Below, one piece after another: positions 22,847 to 35,593 of a stretch of 64,000 bases of DNA (its first letter is position 1; the number at the start of each line of letters is the position of its first letter). This DNA is from Alisma plantago-aquatica (taxonomy: Eukaryota; Streptophyta; Magnoliopsida; Alismatales; Alismataceae): assembly GCA_963693085.1 (NCBI GenBank), contig OY856413.1, positions 545,445,379 to 545,509,378 on the forward strand, in the 5' to 3' direction. The notes under the pieces were generated by a model. That model was not told the DNA's origin. It searched no databases and saw only the letters and a list, made by a program, of their open reading frames with translations. Made by a program: the position numbers and the translations under genes.

Positions 22847-25800
22847 TGTGACAAGCCGATGCCACACAATGAGATAACCAAAACCCAAGTGCATGATTAA
22901 CATTTAACAAGTACACTACTAGAAAATAGGGTTATTTAAAACCGATCTTATATAACCATTATGTGCCAAAACATATTACATCAAGGTTCGCAAGCTATAC
23001 CATATGACATATTAGGATAAGTATTTACATATGTATAGTGGATAAATGTCACACACCTATTACAAAATATAACTTGTTCACAAGTACAAGCCATAGACAC
23101 AATGAAGGCATATTGCCAAAACACGTATCAAGGTACATATCATCTATAAAACACAACCCTCTTGGACCTGAGAGTACATGGATGAAAAATAGGACTCTAC
23201 TACACAACACAACAACTTATCTAACCTTCTACATTTACTAATCTTTGAGCTACTCTTCCTCAACAACACGATCTCTACCACTCCGTGCATGACTACCTAA
23301 AAAGATGTATCAAACCATGAGGGTGAGATCCATGGCCCAGCGAGAGATATAACTCTCTGCCAACAATGATTGAAACACAAATTATAAGTAAGCAGGAAAT
23401 AACATTATTAACATGATAAATAGATTCAGTTAACTAAATAATTCAAACTAATTGCTTAGAAAAAGCAGGTTAAGAAGATACAACAGATAAGTATAACATG
23501 TTATGTATTTAGAAGGAATATGAAGAACAAGTATAACAATTGATTTCTCTTACCATATTATAATACAATTGAGTAATAAAAGAAACAAGGCAAGGGTAAA
23601 CATCCAATGTGAAGTGTGTTTAACCCTAAATAAATATACTACATGGTTGTATTACTTCCTTTATTAAGCCTTAGGGAATTTGAGTTATACCGCCCAAATT
23701 CCAGTTGAACACCGCTTGGCCACAATCAGTTCCGTACAAGGTCAAGGAAGAGTCAGACTCCAAGATCTTCTCTGGCACTACTCAATCAGTATGAGTCTCT
23801 AACACAGTGACATATCAGTCCAATTGCCAACAACAACTTATAGTCAAGCTAAAAACACCTATTCTTCCTTGGTACATGTCATAACACTAGAAACTAGGGT
23901 ATACAAACCCAATCACCAAGGTACAACTGCAACTGTCCTCCAATCACATCTCACAAATATATAATCACTGAGACAAGGCCTTAACCATTCTCAAACAATT
24001 TTGGTCAAGATGAATAGGATATACAATCACTTTCACCTCACATACTCAACAATATGCACTTTGAGTTTCCATTAGGAAGACTCATTTATCCATCTAGAAA
24101 GTTCTTACATTGGGATGGATCTATGGCTTAGGGCACTACATGATTAGGGTTTCACTTGATTAGTTAAGCCAATTGTGTTCCTTTTAACTACATCAATCAA
24201 ATTACATACAAACCCTAAAAAGATTATATAGGCATAAGGGTAGATTACAACTTCAGAAATTATAAAACATATAAGATATAGACCTGTCACATCACCTCTT
24301 GATGCTATTTAAATGACATACACAAGTCCATCACCATTAACACATTATCATGGGATATCAATCCCTTATCACATCACATAAAGGATATTATCTCAATTAG
24401 GGCACAAAGCCACTGGCAAGGTCATAAGACCATTCTCATAGTTACTTATAAGAACATTATCATTTCTCCATGTCCCATCAACACACTCCATATTGTCACC
24501 ACATGGGGGATACATAAAAGTTATCACGATCCAACATTATCCATGATTCTTATTCAACAACAATATTAGGATTGCAACAAGTAGGAGAGAGAGAAAGTTT
24601 TGCATGAACATACTAGTTGATCAACCAATCTAATCATTATTCATCATGTACTCAAATTAGTGATATGGTTCCTCATAGATAATCAATTTAGGGTTCTCAT
24701 ACTATTAATATGCAACCCTAATGTTAACCACCTCTCACATTCATGAAATCCATTAGATTAAACATCATCATCATAAATAATTGATCATGAAAACAAGGAA
24801 GCATAGCGACCATAAAAGTTTAATCTATTTTTAACAAATGCTAGGATTTGGTTGCCCTAGGGACCGTTAGGGTTTGGGTCCACCATAGAGACCAACAAGG
24901 TCATGGAAACCACACGCAACACCCCAACCTAGAGACCAACATGAATCATCACTCATAGAGACCACAAGATCTACCTCATAGAACACACAAGGAGCCACAC
25001 ATAATGGTTATGCAAGGAAATCAAACATAGCGACCACTTTAAGAGATCCACGCATAGAGACCACTTGAAACAAACCACTTCAACTGACAAGGTTCAACAC
25101 AACGACCATGAGATCATAGAAACATAGTAACCATTCAAGGTCAGAGAATAATAATGACTACTAGGGTTAGTTCCATAATAGCGACCACTGGGGTTAGCAT
25201 ACATCAACATCCATATGGAAAACATAGGGACCTAGAGAATTAGGGTTAGGGTTATAGCGACCAAACCAGAACCTAATCTTCAACGACCACTATGACCTTA
25301 GCAAACACATGAAAATAGAGATAGATAGCACCCAAAATAGAGGGTTTCTCATCAACAATCCAAAGATTCATCAAGGTGAAAACCACATGAATAAGACAGA
25401 AACCAAAACCCTAATTATGATCATCACAAGGTCAACATAGAAACCATGATATGAGAGAGAAAACAAAATATTGAGCACATGCATTCCAGAGTCAAAAACC
25501 TCCATATTCAACAAGATAGTTGTACACAACATCAGGGTGTGGCCAAAAGAAGTTATTTGCACAAAGATCTTCATAAAAAGTAAACCCGAGAACATTATAT
25601 CTCACCATACTACTTATAATCGCGTTTTTACAGTAGATCATTAACATGCAAGATGAGGGCAAAAATAACTGAGGGGAAAGTTATATAACTTGCCTTATAT
25701 TATGATGTAGAGACTCCAAACAACAAGAAAGATCCATGAAGAGAGAGAAAACTCGATCACATCTATGGCCAAGATAGTCTTAACTCAAGAGAAGCAAAAA

Positions 25801-25890
25801 CCCTAAGTTATAGAATGAAAAAGGGAGACAAACTTCTAGGTTGAAAAGCTAAGAGAAGAGAGAAGATGTTCTACTCAACTTAGGTACTAT
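22847..25890 (-). repeat. chromovirus 5' LTR, segment before the inner insertion
   Basis: Aligns with 13104 onward of the left LTR and stops at 25890, where the inner element begins. It continues at 34588. It lacks the hAT MITE found in the other LTR, which shows that the MITE came later than this chromovirus. No coding sequence. Confidence 0.88.
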
Positions 25891-28800
25891 TGTGATGGAG
25901 TGCACTCTTGGAATCCTAAATGTCCAATGACATAAGTGAAATCATATGGTTGAAGTTTCAAAAAGTTTGGATGATCCTAGATATTGTTACTAAGGTTTGA
26001 AAATAATGGTACTTGGGACCAATGTTTCATATTAGTAGCCTAGGCTTTTGATCATATGTGTCACGGTTATGTTTTGCACCTTCCCTATCATTTGAGGAGT
26101 GCCACGGATTAGCTTTTTGGTACTATGATCCAAGACGGTGGAGTGGGCAGTTCAGCCAAGGAAAAAGATCATGTTTATCCACGATCTGCGATCGTGTGAT
26201 TGGAGCGAGAGGCTGGGGGTAGTTACTTTTGACAGTGCAAAGACTCCATGACCCCCCTCAACTGTATAATATGAATCTAAGTTCATGAGTTTGAGTGCTC
26301 AGTCTCCCTCATCTCTCCACTGCAAACTGTAGGTGGCGTAGGATAAGAGAGGTGGAATCTTAGGGGAGAATAGGAGGAGTAACCTCCACCAGCAACCCAT
26401 GGCGGCGAGCCAACCTAGACGGAGATCCATGGACATGGAAGCGGAACCCATGCATGCCAGAACGGACGATGCACACCGACATCAGGCTCCGGCGGTGGCC
26501 TAGAACGGGAAGGCAACCACCAGGCGTCAGGCCTTGAGCGTGACTGCGAGAACGTGAAGGAGGAGAGTGCTCAGCGACAACACAGGTGGGCGTTTCGTTG
26601 AGAATGATACACCTGAAAGGACGCCATGGCAGAACTCTTGCCTGTGTTCCGGTCCAGTGGAGGTGCTAACACAGACGACACCCCATGGATGCAACCTTAA
26701 CAGTGGGCAGTGGCTGTGTTGTGTGAGAACACAGAGGAAAGGGAGTTCGGAGGAGATCAACTACTGCTTGCCTCATCGGAGTTCTGGCTCACGGCGTCAA
26801 CCACCACCTGTGTAGGTTTGTCTGTATGCACCAAAGGTTTTGGCGGCGGACCGCACACCAGAGTTAGGATTGACGATAGTGCCAATCACAGACACACAAA
26901 GATGTCGAGCACAGAGGTGGTGTGTCGGTGTAGTTATAGAGGAGGAGACGCAGGTGCATCACTACAGATGCGAGAAACTCAAGGCAAGTGAGAAGATCTG
27001 GAAGTAGTCGACCTGTCGTCGGAGTTTGGAGATGCAGCGCCACTCACGAAGTGGAACACATGCTCTGTTTGTTCCTCGGTGGAGCTAGTCCAGGCGGCAA
27101 TGCTATGTGGAGAACAGAGTTCTCGCACTGGGCACTTTGTGCAGATCGTGAGGAAGAGAGGTCGGTCGCTGCCTTGCTTTGCGGAGGCGGTCGTTTTCCA
27201 GGCGGCTCGTGCACAAAATAGTAGGGCATCGAGATGAGAAAGAAAGAAAGAGAGAAGAGTGGGCGAACCGCTAGGATCAACCCTGAACTGGACAGCCCAA
27301 GGCAGGAGCTGCGCCAACCCTTAGTGCCACATGTCGATGTCTAAGTGGTTCGATAAGGTAAAATCTTAGTAATTGTTCAGATCTTCTATAAATCGCAATA
27401 AATAGCCTGCTTATCAGAAAAATACAAATAAGGTACAAAAATTCTCAGAAAAATGTGTAGAATAATATAAAAGTGTAATATCAGGCTTTTTATGCACTAA
27501 TATTAGTGATATCATGTGAGATGTAAAATGGTCTTTTCATGTCTAATAAATAATAAACGAAGACCCAAAGTTATGAGAATATGTCTGTAAGTCCATAATT
27601 ATGTATAGAATCCATATTATGTCAGATATGGTCATGTTGATGTACAAAATCATGTAATTTGCTTAATATGTCTAATTAGGACTATAACCCTAATAAAATG
27701 CAATAAATGCATACATGGTCAATAAATGATGAAATTTACAGAGAAAGCTCATATCAGTATATTTAAACTCAGTTTTAATTATGAGATCATAATGATGAAC
27801 AAAATCCATGTTATATGAAGATGGCCATTAATACATGTTATGAAACCATAATCTTGGTTAATGATGCAACCTAGGGCTAATATGTGCACATTAAGAATAT
27901 GGAACCTAATGTTCAGATAATGAACCACAATCTAGAAAATGACATCAGTGAGATAATCATAAGATATGAATGCAAGTAATGATGAGAATATCCTAATGAG
28001 ATAAGTTAAACCCTAATGAACATAATTAGGGTTAATACGAGATGTAAGATGATGATAACCTGATGACCGTATGTGATCTTATCTTTATCAGGGTTTGACC
28101 TGGGATACATGGTTGACATGAGGAATATGATGATTAGGTTTGTCTTGATCAAGGTACACTCTTACCTCTTACTTGGCTTATTATACAATATGCTTGTGTT
28201 ATATGTGTAGTAGAATACTTGGCATATGGTATTGGATGAAGTGATTGTTCTCGTATGATATCATTGTTGATTTTCTATACTTGTGTCTATGAACACTTGA
28301 AACATAATATATTTGTTCCATTATATGAAAGCACTATATCTCTTTGGTAAGCATAGTTCTAGTGTGTGATCTATCTCTTTGGTAAGCAGATCACATGTGC
28401 AATGATCTATCTCTTTGGTAAGCAGATCATAAGGCCTGAATGCATCTATCCCATTGGTAGGCAGATGCACGAGCATATAATGGAAAATGTGCTTAAAACA
28501 TGTGTTCTCTTTTTTTGATGAACATCTTTGTGCAAGTATATGATTTTCTTATATTTCTTTATAACTGCCAAGTATTAGTTTTATCTTATTGCCAAGATAT
28601 GATGAGAGGTAAATAGAAGACACGTAGGCGTACTCAGTACAACATTCTTGAATATTGTGTTGACGTGTACCGCATGTAATCTTTTTGTTTAGGTTGTGGT
28701 TATGCTCTTGAAGATCCAGGATAGAGAGAGTTGTGTAGCGAGCTGATGTACAGGTGGACCTGTTGTCTTAAGATCCTGTTGATTAGTTGTAGTACATGTA

Positions 28801-29063
28801 TATGTATAAGTTTGTTGTCCAATATGTAATATCAAATGATGTAACAATTCATGTTGTATATATATGTTGAATGGTGAACATGTGTTGTATGGTTTTATTA
28901 TTGTTCATGTGCATGTGCTACTGATTGTTTCCTTTTGACTTCCTCTAATTTTCTTCTTCTTAGCCTTGTGTGGGATGTTTAAATTTGGATTCTCACTGAG
29001 GTGAGGGTTTCAATTTGGATGTCACACATTAGATTAAGTTTTAGAAAATATGGGGACGTCACA
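25891..29063 (+). repeat. LARD 5' LTR, 3173 bp
   Basis: AT-rich first 500 bp, then a GC-rich block (26390-27330), then an AT-rich remainder with the hairpin array at 28331-28469. Ends GGGGACGTCACA. The open frames in the GC block occur on both strands at once and shift between the two LTR copies, so I treat them as shadows. Confidence 0.92.
28331..28469 (+). repeat. array of four hairpins with a shared loop and differing stems
   Basis: Stems ACTAT/ATAGT (28333-28357), TGTGATC/GATCACA (28365-28395), ATGATC/GATCAT (28402-28430) and TGCATC/GATGCA (28441-28469) enclose loops. Units 2 and 3 share TATCTCTTTGGTAAGCA exactly, unit 4 has TATCCCATTGGTAGGCA, and unit 1 has a 15-nt version. The stems differ yet pair, so this is not simple tandem duplication. 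It lies about 0.6-0.7 kb before the LTR end. Confidence 0.88.
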
Positions 29064-31416
29064 GGTGGTATCAGAGCATGAACAATAGCAAAGCCTGACA
29101 TTTGCTCATTATGCAACTTAAAACTAAAGAACCTTGAACCTTAATAATCTTTAGGGTTAGATTCGTTGTCTTTTAGAGACTAGATCTGACCTAGCCTCTA
29201 GGTTAGCACCTAGATGTCCGAGAACTTGGTCTAGACTAGTGCTTGTTGATTAGCAAGTCCTTAGATGTCGTTCTTTCCTTGTAGTGCAGCGGTATGGGAC
29301 GTTGCACTATTTGGAAATGACATGCATCAAGGGAAGAGAAACCCTAGACATATGGTGCTCGTTGTCTAGAGTAGCTACACTAGTCTACCCCTGTTCTCAC
29401 CCCTTTCACTAGTTTTCATGACACTGTACTCTCTACTATGTGTGGGACACTCGTTTTCAAGATTTGGTTTTTGATTCCAATCGGATCGAACCTTGATAGT
29501 TTTCTCTGACGCTTATTTTATCGGGGAAAAACTATATAATATTTTATTATGTATATGTATTACAAAAAGGTGTCCCCACACATGTACGAGTAGGAGGTGG
29601 TCATGCAACCTAAATGAAAGTGAATGACATCAGTCTAGAAGAGTGTAGATCTAGATTAGATGTCTAGAGCCTTGTTGGAATATATGTGATAGATGGAATA
29701 AGATTAGATGATGATCTAAATTGTATATAGATGATATAAGATGATTTATGTTTGTCTTTGAGGACTTAAGTTTAGTTTTGAGGATTTGAGATAAGTTTTG
29801 GTGATGCAAGTAACTAGGTTTTTATGAGATAAGATAAGCTAAGTTAAGAGTAGGTTGTGAGTCAGCATGAGCCTCAAGCTCTTTTACGAAGGAGGACCTC
29901 TAGTGTTAGGACCAGTTTTAGGGTTAACTCCAGAGAGAGTGAGACCCATTGGGAGAAGGTTAGAGAACCTAAACTCCAAGATATAAGAAATTTTGAGATA
30001 TGTGATATGATATGTCCTAAACTAGACTACTCCTGAGTGAATGAGTTGTGTTGCTTAATGCATGATTCCTATAGTCTTGTTGAACCCTAGATGTCCTTGG
30101 TAGGACCAAACCCTAGAGACATAGAGAGGCTAGTTATATATGTGCATATGTGAACATTAATATGAGTGTCTGCCATCTGGGTGAGGGAGAGAGCCCAAGA
30201 CCCTGGAGGAGGTAGCTATGTCAGTTTTGTACAACCTCATGCTCGGGTTAGTGGTTTCCCACATAGGAATCTAGTGGTTTATATAAGAGAGCTTTGAGTA
30301 AGATGTCTCATGGGTATAGACCTATGGAAAGTATATCATAGCATGTTTTGGTTTGTGCTTACGTGGCTAGAGCTAATGAAGTTATCACTAGTGCCAATGA
30401 GGTAATCTGAGAACCCTAGATCAAGACGAAAGATAAATTGCATGTGATTTTGAGATATTCATAGAGTTGAGTGAGCTCAAAGAGTTGAGAATGACACCAC
30501 ACTCAGGGTAAGGGTTGGGATAACCTCAGTCAGACTAGATAAAGTTTCTATACATCTTTGTCAAGCCACTTGTATAAGTGTGTTAGCACAACCATGATAT
30601 AATATATGTAAGGATGTGATTAATATCGAGACGTGATATATATAGACATGATAAGATGGAAACCTAGAGATGGTTTAATGGATCTCAATATATAAATGGT
30701 TAACAATGTATATGAATAATGACGATTAATGTGAACTTTTGTTTAATCTTGTGATGAAATCACATGTAAATGTGGTAATTTATTATGAGCAATGAAATAA
30801 GATCATATGAATGAAAACGGTTACCAGAAGTGTTAAGCTTAGTGCTTAATAATGATGAAAATATAGTTTGAAAGTTAGCACAACATAATGATTATGACAC
30901 CTTGATATGATCTAGATGGATAAAGTGAGTTAATGATAATTAACTCCCTCCTAAAAGACATATGTGAATGTTGAACGTGTCCTAATAATTATCTCAATAA
31001 AATGTCTATGAAACCTTGATTATGAGTTTTTCTTAATTAACTCCTTTAAAAAATGGTAATATGTTGAGGGAACCCTAATGCATGGCTCAAGATAAGGAAG
31101 CAACCCTAACATATGAGATATGTAATAACTTAACCCGAGTTTCTAAACCCTTGTTTGAGCTTCCTTGGAGTGAGGTTTCACCCTTGATGCTTTCGAAACC
31201 TCCTAATAGTGCTTTGGATACATGGTTCTAGGTAATCTTTGTGGATATGTTACACATGGAATAGTGCCTACAAGTGGATGAAGACATGGTAGTTTTCCTT
31301 GGAGTGCGAGTATGGTTAACTTTTGAGGACGAAAGTTCTTTTAAGATGTATATGATGTGACAAAGTGGTTTTCTGGCATAATTTCGAGGACGAAATATCT
31401 TTTAAGGTGTGCAGGA
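29064..31416 (+). other. LARD internal region, non-coding
   Basis: Begins with the primer-binding site (29066-29077). No frame of note on either strand. Parts of it, such as 29370-29670 (CTACACTAGTCTA, CTACTATGTGTGGGACACTC, GACATCAGTCTAGAAGAG), recur in the inverted fragment at 58526-60309, which comes from a different LTR family. Conserved non-coding sequence here may carry packaging or replication signals (inference). Confidence 0.8.
31325..31416 (+). repeat. duplicated polypurine tract and pseudo-LTR start
   Basis: GAGGACGAAAGTTCTTTTAA at about 31326, followed by ATGATGTGACAAAGTGG, is echoed by GAGGACGAAATATCTTTTAA at about 31386, followed by GGATGTGATGGAGTGC, the real LTR start (31417). 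So the last 60 bp of the interior and the first bases of an LTR exist twice. Confidence 0.75.
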
Positions 31417-34400
31417 TGTGATGGAGTGCACTCTTGGAATCCTAAATGGCCAATGACATAAGTGAAATCATATGGTTGAAGTTTCATAAAGTTTGGATGA
31501 TCCTAGATATTGTTACTAAGGTTTGAAAATAATGGTACTTGGGACCAATGTTTCATATTAGTAGCCTAGGCTTTTGATCATATGTGTCACGGTTATGTTT
31601 TGCACCTTCCATGTCATTTGAGGAGTGCCATAGATTAGCTTTTTGGTACTATGATCCATGACGATGGAGTGGGCTGTTCAGCCAAGGCAAAAGATCACGT
31701 TCATCCACGATCTGCGATCGTGTGATTGGAGCGAGAGGTTGGGGGCAGTTACTTTTGACAGTGCAGAGACTCTATGACCCCCCTCAACTGTATAATATGA
31801 ATCTAGGTTCATGAGTTTGAGTGCTTGGTCTCCCTCATCTCTCCACCGCAAATTGTAGGTGGTGTAGGACAAAAGAGGTCGAATCGTAGGGGAGAACAGG
31901 AGGAGGAACCTCCACCAGCAACCCATGGCGTCGAGCCAACCTAGACAGAGATCCATGGACATGGAAGCAGCACCCACGCACGCCAGAACGGATGATGCAC
32001 ACCGGCATCAGGCTCCAGCGGTGGCCTGGATCGGGAAGGCGACCATCAGGTGTCAGGCCTTGAGCGTGACTACGAGAACGTGAAGGAGGATAGTGCTCAA
32101 GGGCAGCATAGGTGGGTGTTTTGTTGAGAATGATAGATCTGAAAGGATGCCATGGCAGAACTCTTGCCCGTGTTCCAGTCCAGTGGAGGTGCTAACACAG
32201 ACGACACCCCATGGACACAAGCTTAACGGCGGGCAGTGGCTGTGATGCGTGAGAACATAGAGGAAAGGGAGTTCGGAGGAGATCAGCTGCCGCTAGCCTC
32301 GCCGGAGTTCTCTCTCACGGCGTCAACCACTCTGTGTAGGTTTGTTTGTATGCGCCAAAGGTTTTGGCGGCGGACTGCACACCAGAGCTAGGATCGACCA
32401 TGGTGCCAAGCACGGACGCACGAAGATGTCGAGCAGAGAGGTGGTGCGTCGGTGTAGTTATAAAGGAGGAGACACAGGTGCAGCACTACAGATGCGAGAA
32501 ACTCGAGGCAAGTGAGAATATCTAGAAGTAGTCGACCTGTCGTCGGAGTTTGGAGATGCAGCGCCACTCACGAAGTGGAGCACGTGCTCTGTTTGTTCCT
32601 CGGCGGAGCTAGTCCAGGCGGCGGCGCTATGTGGAGAACAGAGTTCTCGCAATGGGCACTTTGTGCAGATCGTGAGGAAGAGAGGTCGGTCGCTGCCTTG
32701 CTTTGCGGAGGCGGCCGTTTTCCAGGCGGCTCGTGCACGGAACAGTAGGGCGTCGAGATGAGAAGGAAAGAAAGAGAGGAGAGCGGGCGAACCACTAGGA
32801 TAAACCCTGAACCGGATGGCCCAAGGCAGGAGCTGCGCCAGCCCTTAGTGCCACGTGTCGATGTCTGAGTAGTCCGAAAAGGTATAATCTTAGTAATTGT
32901 TCAGATCTTCTATAAATCACAATAAATAGTCTGCTTATCAGTAAAATACAAATAAGGTACAAAAATTCTCAGAAAAATGTGTAGAATAATATAAAAGTGT
33001 AATGTCAGGCTTTTTATGCACTAATATCAGTGATATCATGTGAGATGTAAAATGGTCTTTTCATGTCTAATAAATAATAAACGAAGACCCAAAGTTATGA
33101 GAATATGTATGTAAGTCCATAATTATGTATAGAATCCATATTATGTCAAATATGGTCATGTTGATGTACAAAATCATGGAATTTGCTTAATATGTCTAAT
33201 TAGGACTAATAACCCTAATAAAATGCAATAAATGCATACATGGTCAATAAATGATGAAATTTACAGAGAAAGCTCATATCAGTATATTTAAACTCAGTTT
33301 TAATTATGAGACCATAATGATGAACAAAATCCATGTTATATGAAGATGGCCATTAATACATGTTATGAAACCATAATCTTGGTTAATGATGCAACCTAGG
33401 GCTAATATGTGCACATTAAGAATATGGAACCTAATGTTCAGATAATGAACCACAATTTGGAAAATGACGTCAGTGAGATAATCATAAGATATGAATACAA
33501 GTAATGATGAGAATATCCTAATGAGATAAGTTAAACCCTAATGAACATAATTAGGGTTAAGATGAGATGTAAGATGATGAGAACCTGATGACCTTATGTG
33601 ATCTTATCTTTATCAGGGTTTGACCTGGGATACATGGTTGACATGAGGAATATGATGATTAGGTTTGTCTTGATCAAGGTACGCTATTACCTCTTACTTG
33701 GCTTATTATACAATATGCTTGTGTTATATGTGTAGCAGAATACTTGGCATATAGTATTGGATGAAGTGATTGTTTTCGTATGATATCTTTCGTGATTTTC
33801 TATACTTATGGCTATGAACACTTGAAACATAATATATCTATTCCATTATATGAAAGCCTATATCTCTTTGGTAAGCATAGTGCTAGTGAGTGATCTATCT
33901 CTTTGGTAAGCAGATCACATGTACAATGATCTATCTCTTTGGTAAGCAGATCATAAGGCCTGAATGCATCTAGCCCATTGGTAGGCAGATGCACGAGCAT
34001 ATAATGGAAAATGAGCTTAAAACATGTGTTCTCTCTTGTTGATGAACATCTTTGTGCAAGTATATAATTTTCTTATATTTCTTTATAACTTCCAAGTATT
34101 AGTTTTATCTTATTGCTAAGATATGATGAGAGGTAAATAAAAGACACGTAGGCATACTCAGTGCAATATTCTTGAATATTGTGCTGACGTGTACCGCATG
34201 TAATCTTTTTGTTTAGGTTGTGGTTATGCTCTTGAAGATCCAGGATAGAGTGAGTTGTGTAACGAGCTGATGTACAGGTGGACCAGTTGTCTTAAGATCC
34301 TGTTGATTAGTTGTAGTACATGTATATGTATAAGTTTGTTGTCCAATATGTAATATCAAATGATGTAACAATTCATGTTGTAATTATATGTTGAATGGTG

Positions 34401-34587
34401 AACATGTTTTGTATGGTTTTATTATTGTTCATGTGCATTTGCTACTGATTGTTTCCTTTTGACTTCCTCTGATTTTTGTCTTCTTAGCCTTGTGTGGGAT
34501 GTTTAAATTGGGATTCTCGCTGAGGTGAGGGTTTCAATTTGGATGTCACACATTAGATTAAGTTTTAGAAAATCCGGGGACGTCACA
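31417..34587 (+). repeat. LARD 3' LTR, 3171 bp
   Basis: Collinear with the 5' LTR, with a few percent differences, many in the GC block and of CpG-decay type. Its hairpin array (33853-33993) keeps ATAGTGCT in unit 1 where the 5' LTR has ATAGTTCT. The 5' LTR keeps AGCACTAT where this copy has lost one base. The parent therefore had a perfect 8-bp stem. Confidence 0.92.
33853..33993 (+). repeat. hairpin array in the LARD 3' LTR
   Basis: Second copy of the four-hairpin array, with the same loop TATCTCTTTGGTAAGCA and stems as in the 5' LTR, unit 4 loop TAGCCCATTGGTAGGCA. Confidence 0.88.
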
Positions 34588-35593
34588 ACTACCATGGAAA
34601 GCCATTGATCATACAACAAATAGATATGTTCATCAAGAGGGTAGGGTTGCAAGAAAATGAAATCAAGAAGGATATATCACTTACCAAGATCAAAGAACAC
34701 CAAAGGATCACCACGTTAGAGTTGTCCCAACCTTAGATCACACATGCAAGGGTCCGTCCACCTTTATCCAAGGTTGACCTCTTCTCCACCACCAAGATCA
34801 CAAGGGACGAGCTCTAATGAGAGAGATCAAGAGGGTGTAAATAGATCACTTGAATGCAAAGAGAAGGGTATATATACCCAAGGGCAAGATAGGGATAAGG
34901 GAGGTTATGTATCAATCCAGAAGTGACACTTGTCTCTTAAAATTGGCCATGCAATAACTAAGAACATGCATGCATCATTGGAGATAAGATCAAGGAAATC
35001 TAGTGACCATCTTGTTCATGAAAACACTTCGGTTGAAGAACAAACATTGTAACCAAACAAAGTAGCGACCGCTATCACCATGGTGATCAAGAAACATAGC
35101 GACCATGGTTTAAGAGAAAATGATCACCAAGACTATAGAACATGTCCAAAACATCTTCGACTACTGCAAACAAGACAAAAGGAAAGAACATTGGTCACTA
35201 CACACAAAAGGGTCAACATCCATTATGAACATCAACTTAGGCATCCATGCTAAACCTAACTTGAACATATGATGCCACCTCATCAACCAAGGTACAATAA
35301 GGTGCCCCTATGGATCATTCTCTCTCTCTCTAACATGATGCTAAGACATAAGAGGCACATCAAACTTTTGAAAAATTGCAACATACACCCTAAGCATGGG
35401 TAAATTTCAACTTTACCCAAAACAAGCACACATGTTTCATAACTAGCTAAAACAACTTTCAAACTAGTTCAAACTTGAAACACAAGCATATCACATGTTA
35501 ATAAGGCACATCACATGATTATATCAAGGTTTCAAGCATCTTATTATGCTAAGAATGTAAGATCAAGCATAGATATGGGTCAGGGGTATTACA
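34588..35593 (-). repeat. chromovirus 5' LTR, segment after the inner insertion
   Basis: Resumes the alignment with the left LTR (about 16889-17953), starting with the duplicated ACTAC and ending TTACA at 35593. The small open frame near 34744 is matched by related text at about 17080 in the other LTR and is not a gene. Confidence 0.88.

Larger units (their letters stand above)
25891..34587 (+). mobile_element. non-autonomous LTR element (LARD-type), 8.7 kb
   Basis: Two nearly identical direct LTRs (25891-29063 and 31417-34587), both TGTGATGGAG...GACGTCACA. The primer-binding site TGGTATCAGAGC is at 29066, the PPT (CGAGGACGAAATATCTTTTA) lies before 31417, and the flanks are ACTAT (25886-25890) and ACTAC (34588-34592). 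The 2.35-kb interior has no gag or pol, so it would rely on proteins from another element. Its primer site and PPT resemble those of the chromovirus it sits in, a possible helper type (inference). Confidence 0.9.
13104..35593 (-). mobile_element. Tekay/Del-like chromovirus (Ty3/gypsy), nested
   Basis: LTR at 13104-17953, internal region 17954-22846 read on the minus strand, and LTR at 22847-35593 split by an 8.7-kb insertion. The right LTR edges read TGTGACAAG...TTACA; the left LTR has TATGAGA at its start. The primer-binding site TGGTATCAGAGC lies just inside the right LTR, and the PPT (GGATTTTAGGGGCAAAATCC) just inside the left one. Flanks ATTTC (13099-13103) and ATATC (35594-35598) are a target duplication with one change. 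The gag-pol order and chromodomain-like end place it in the chromoviruses. All frames are broken. Confidence 0.88.

Noticed and set aside
26527..27317. Frames of 77-112 codons in the GC block of the LARD LTR, with counterparts at 32458-32795
   Set aside because: Open on both strands at once, altered between the two LTRs, and without known motifs; repetition is due to the LTR, not to coding selection.
28331..28469. CRISPR-like reading of the hairpin array (repeat with spacers)
   Set aside because: Plant nuclear context, 17-nt repeat, spacers that are merely the paired stems, no cas genes.
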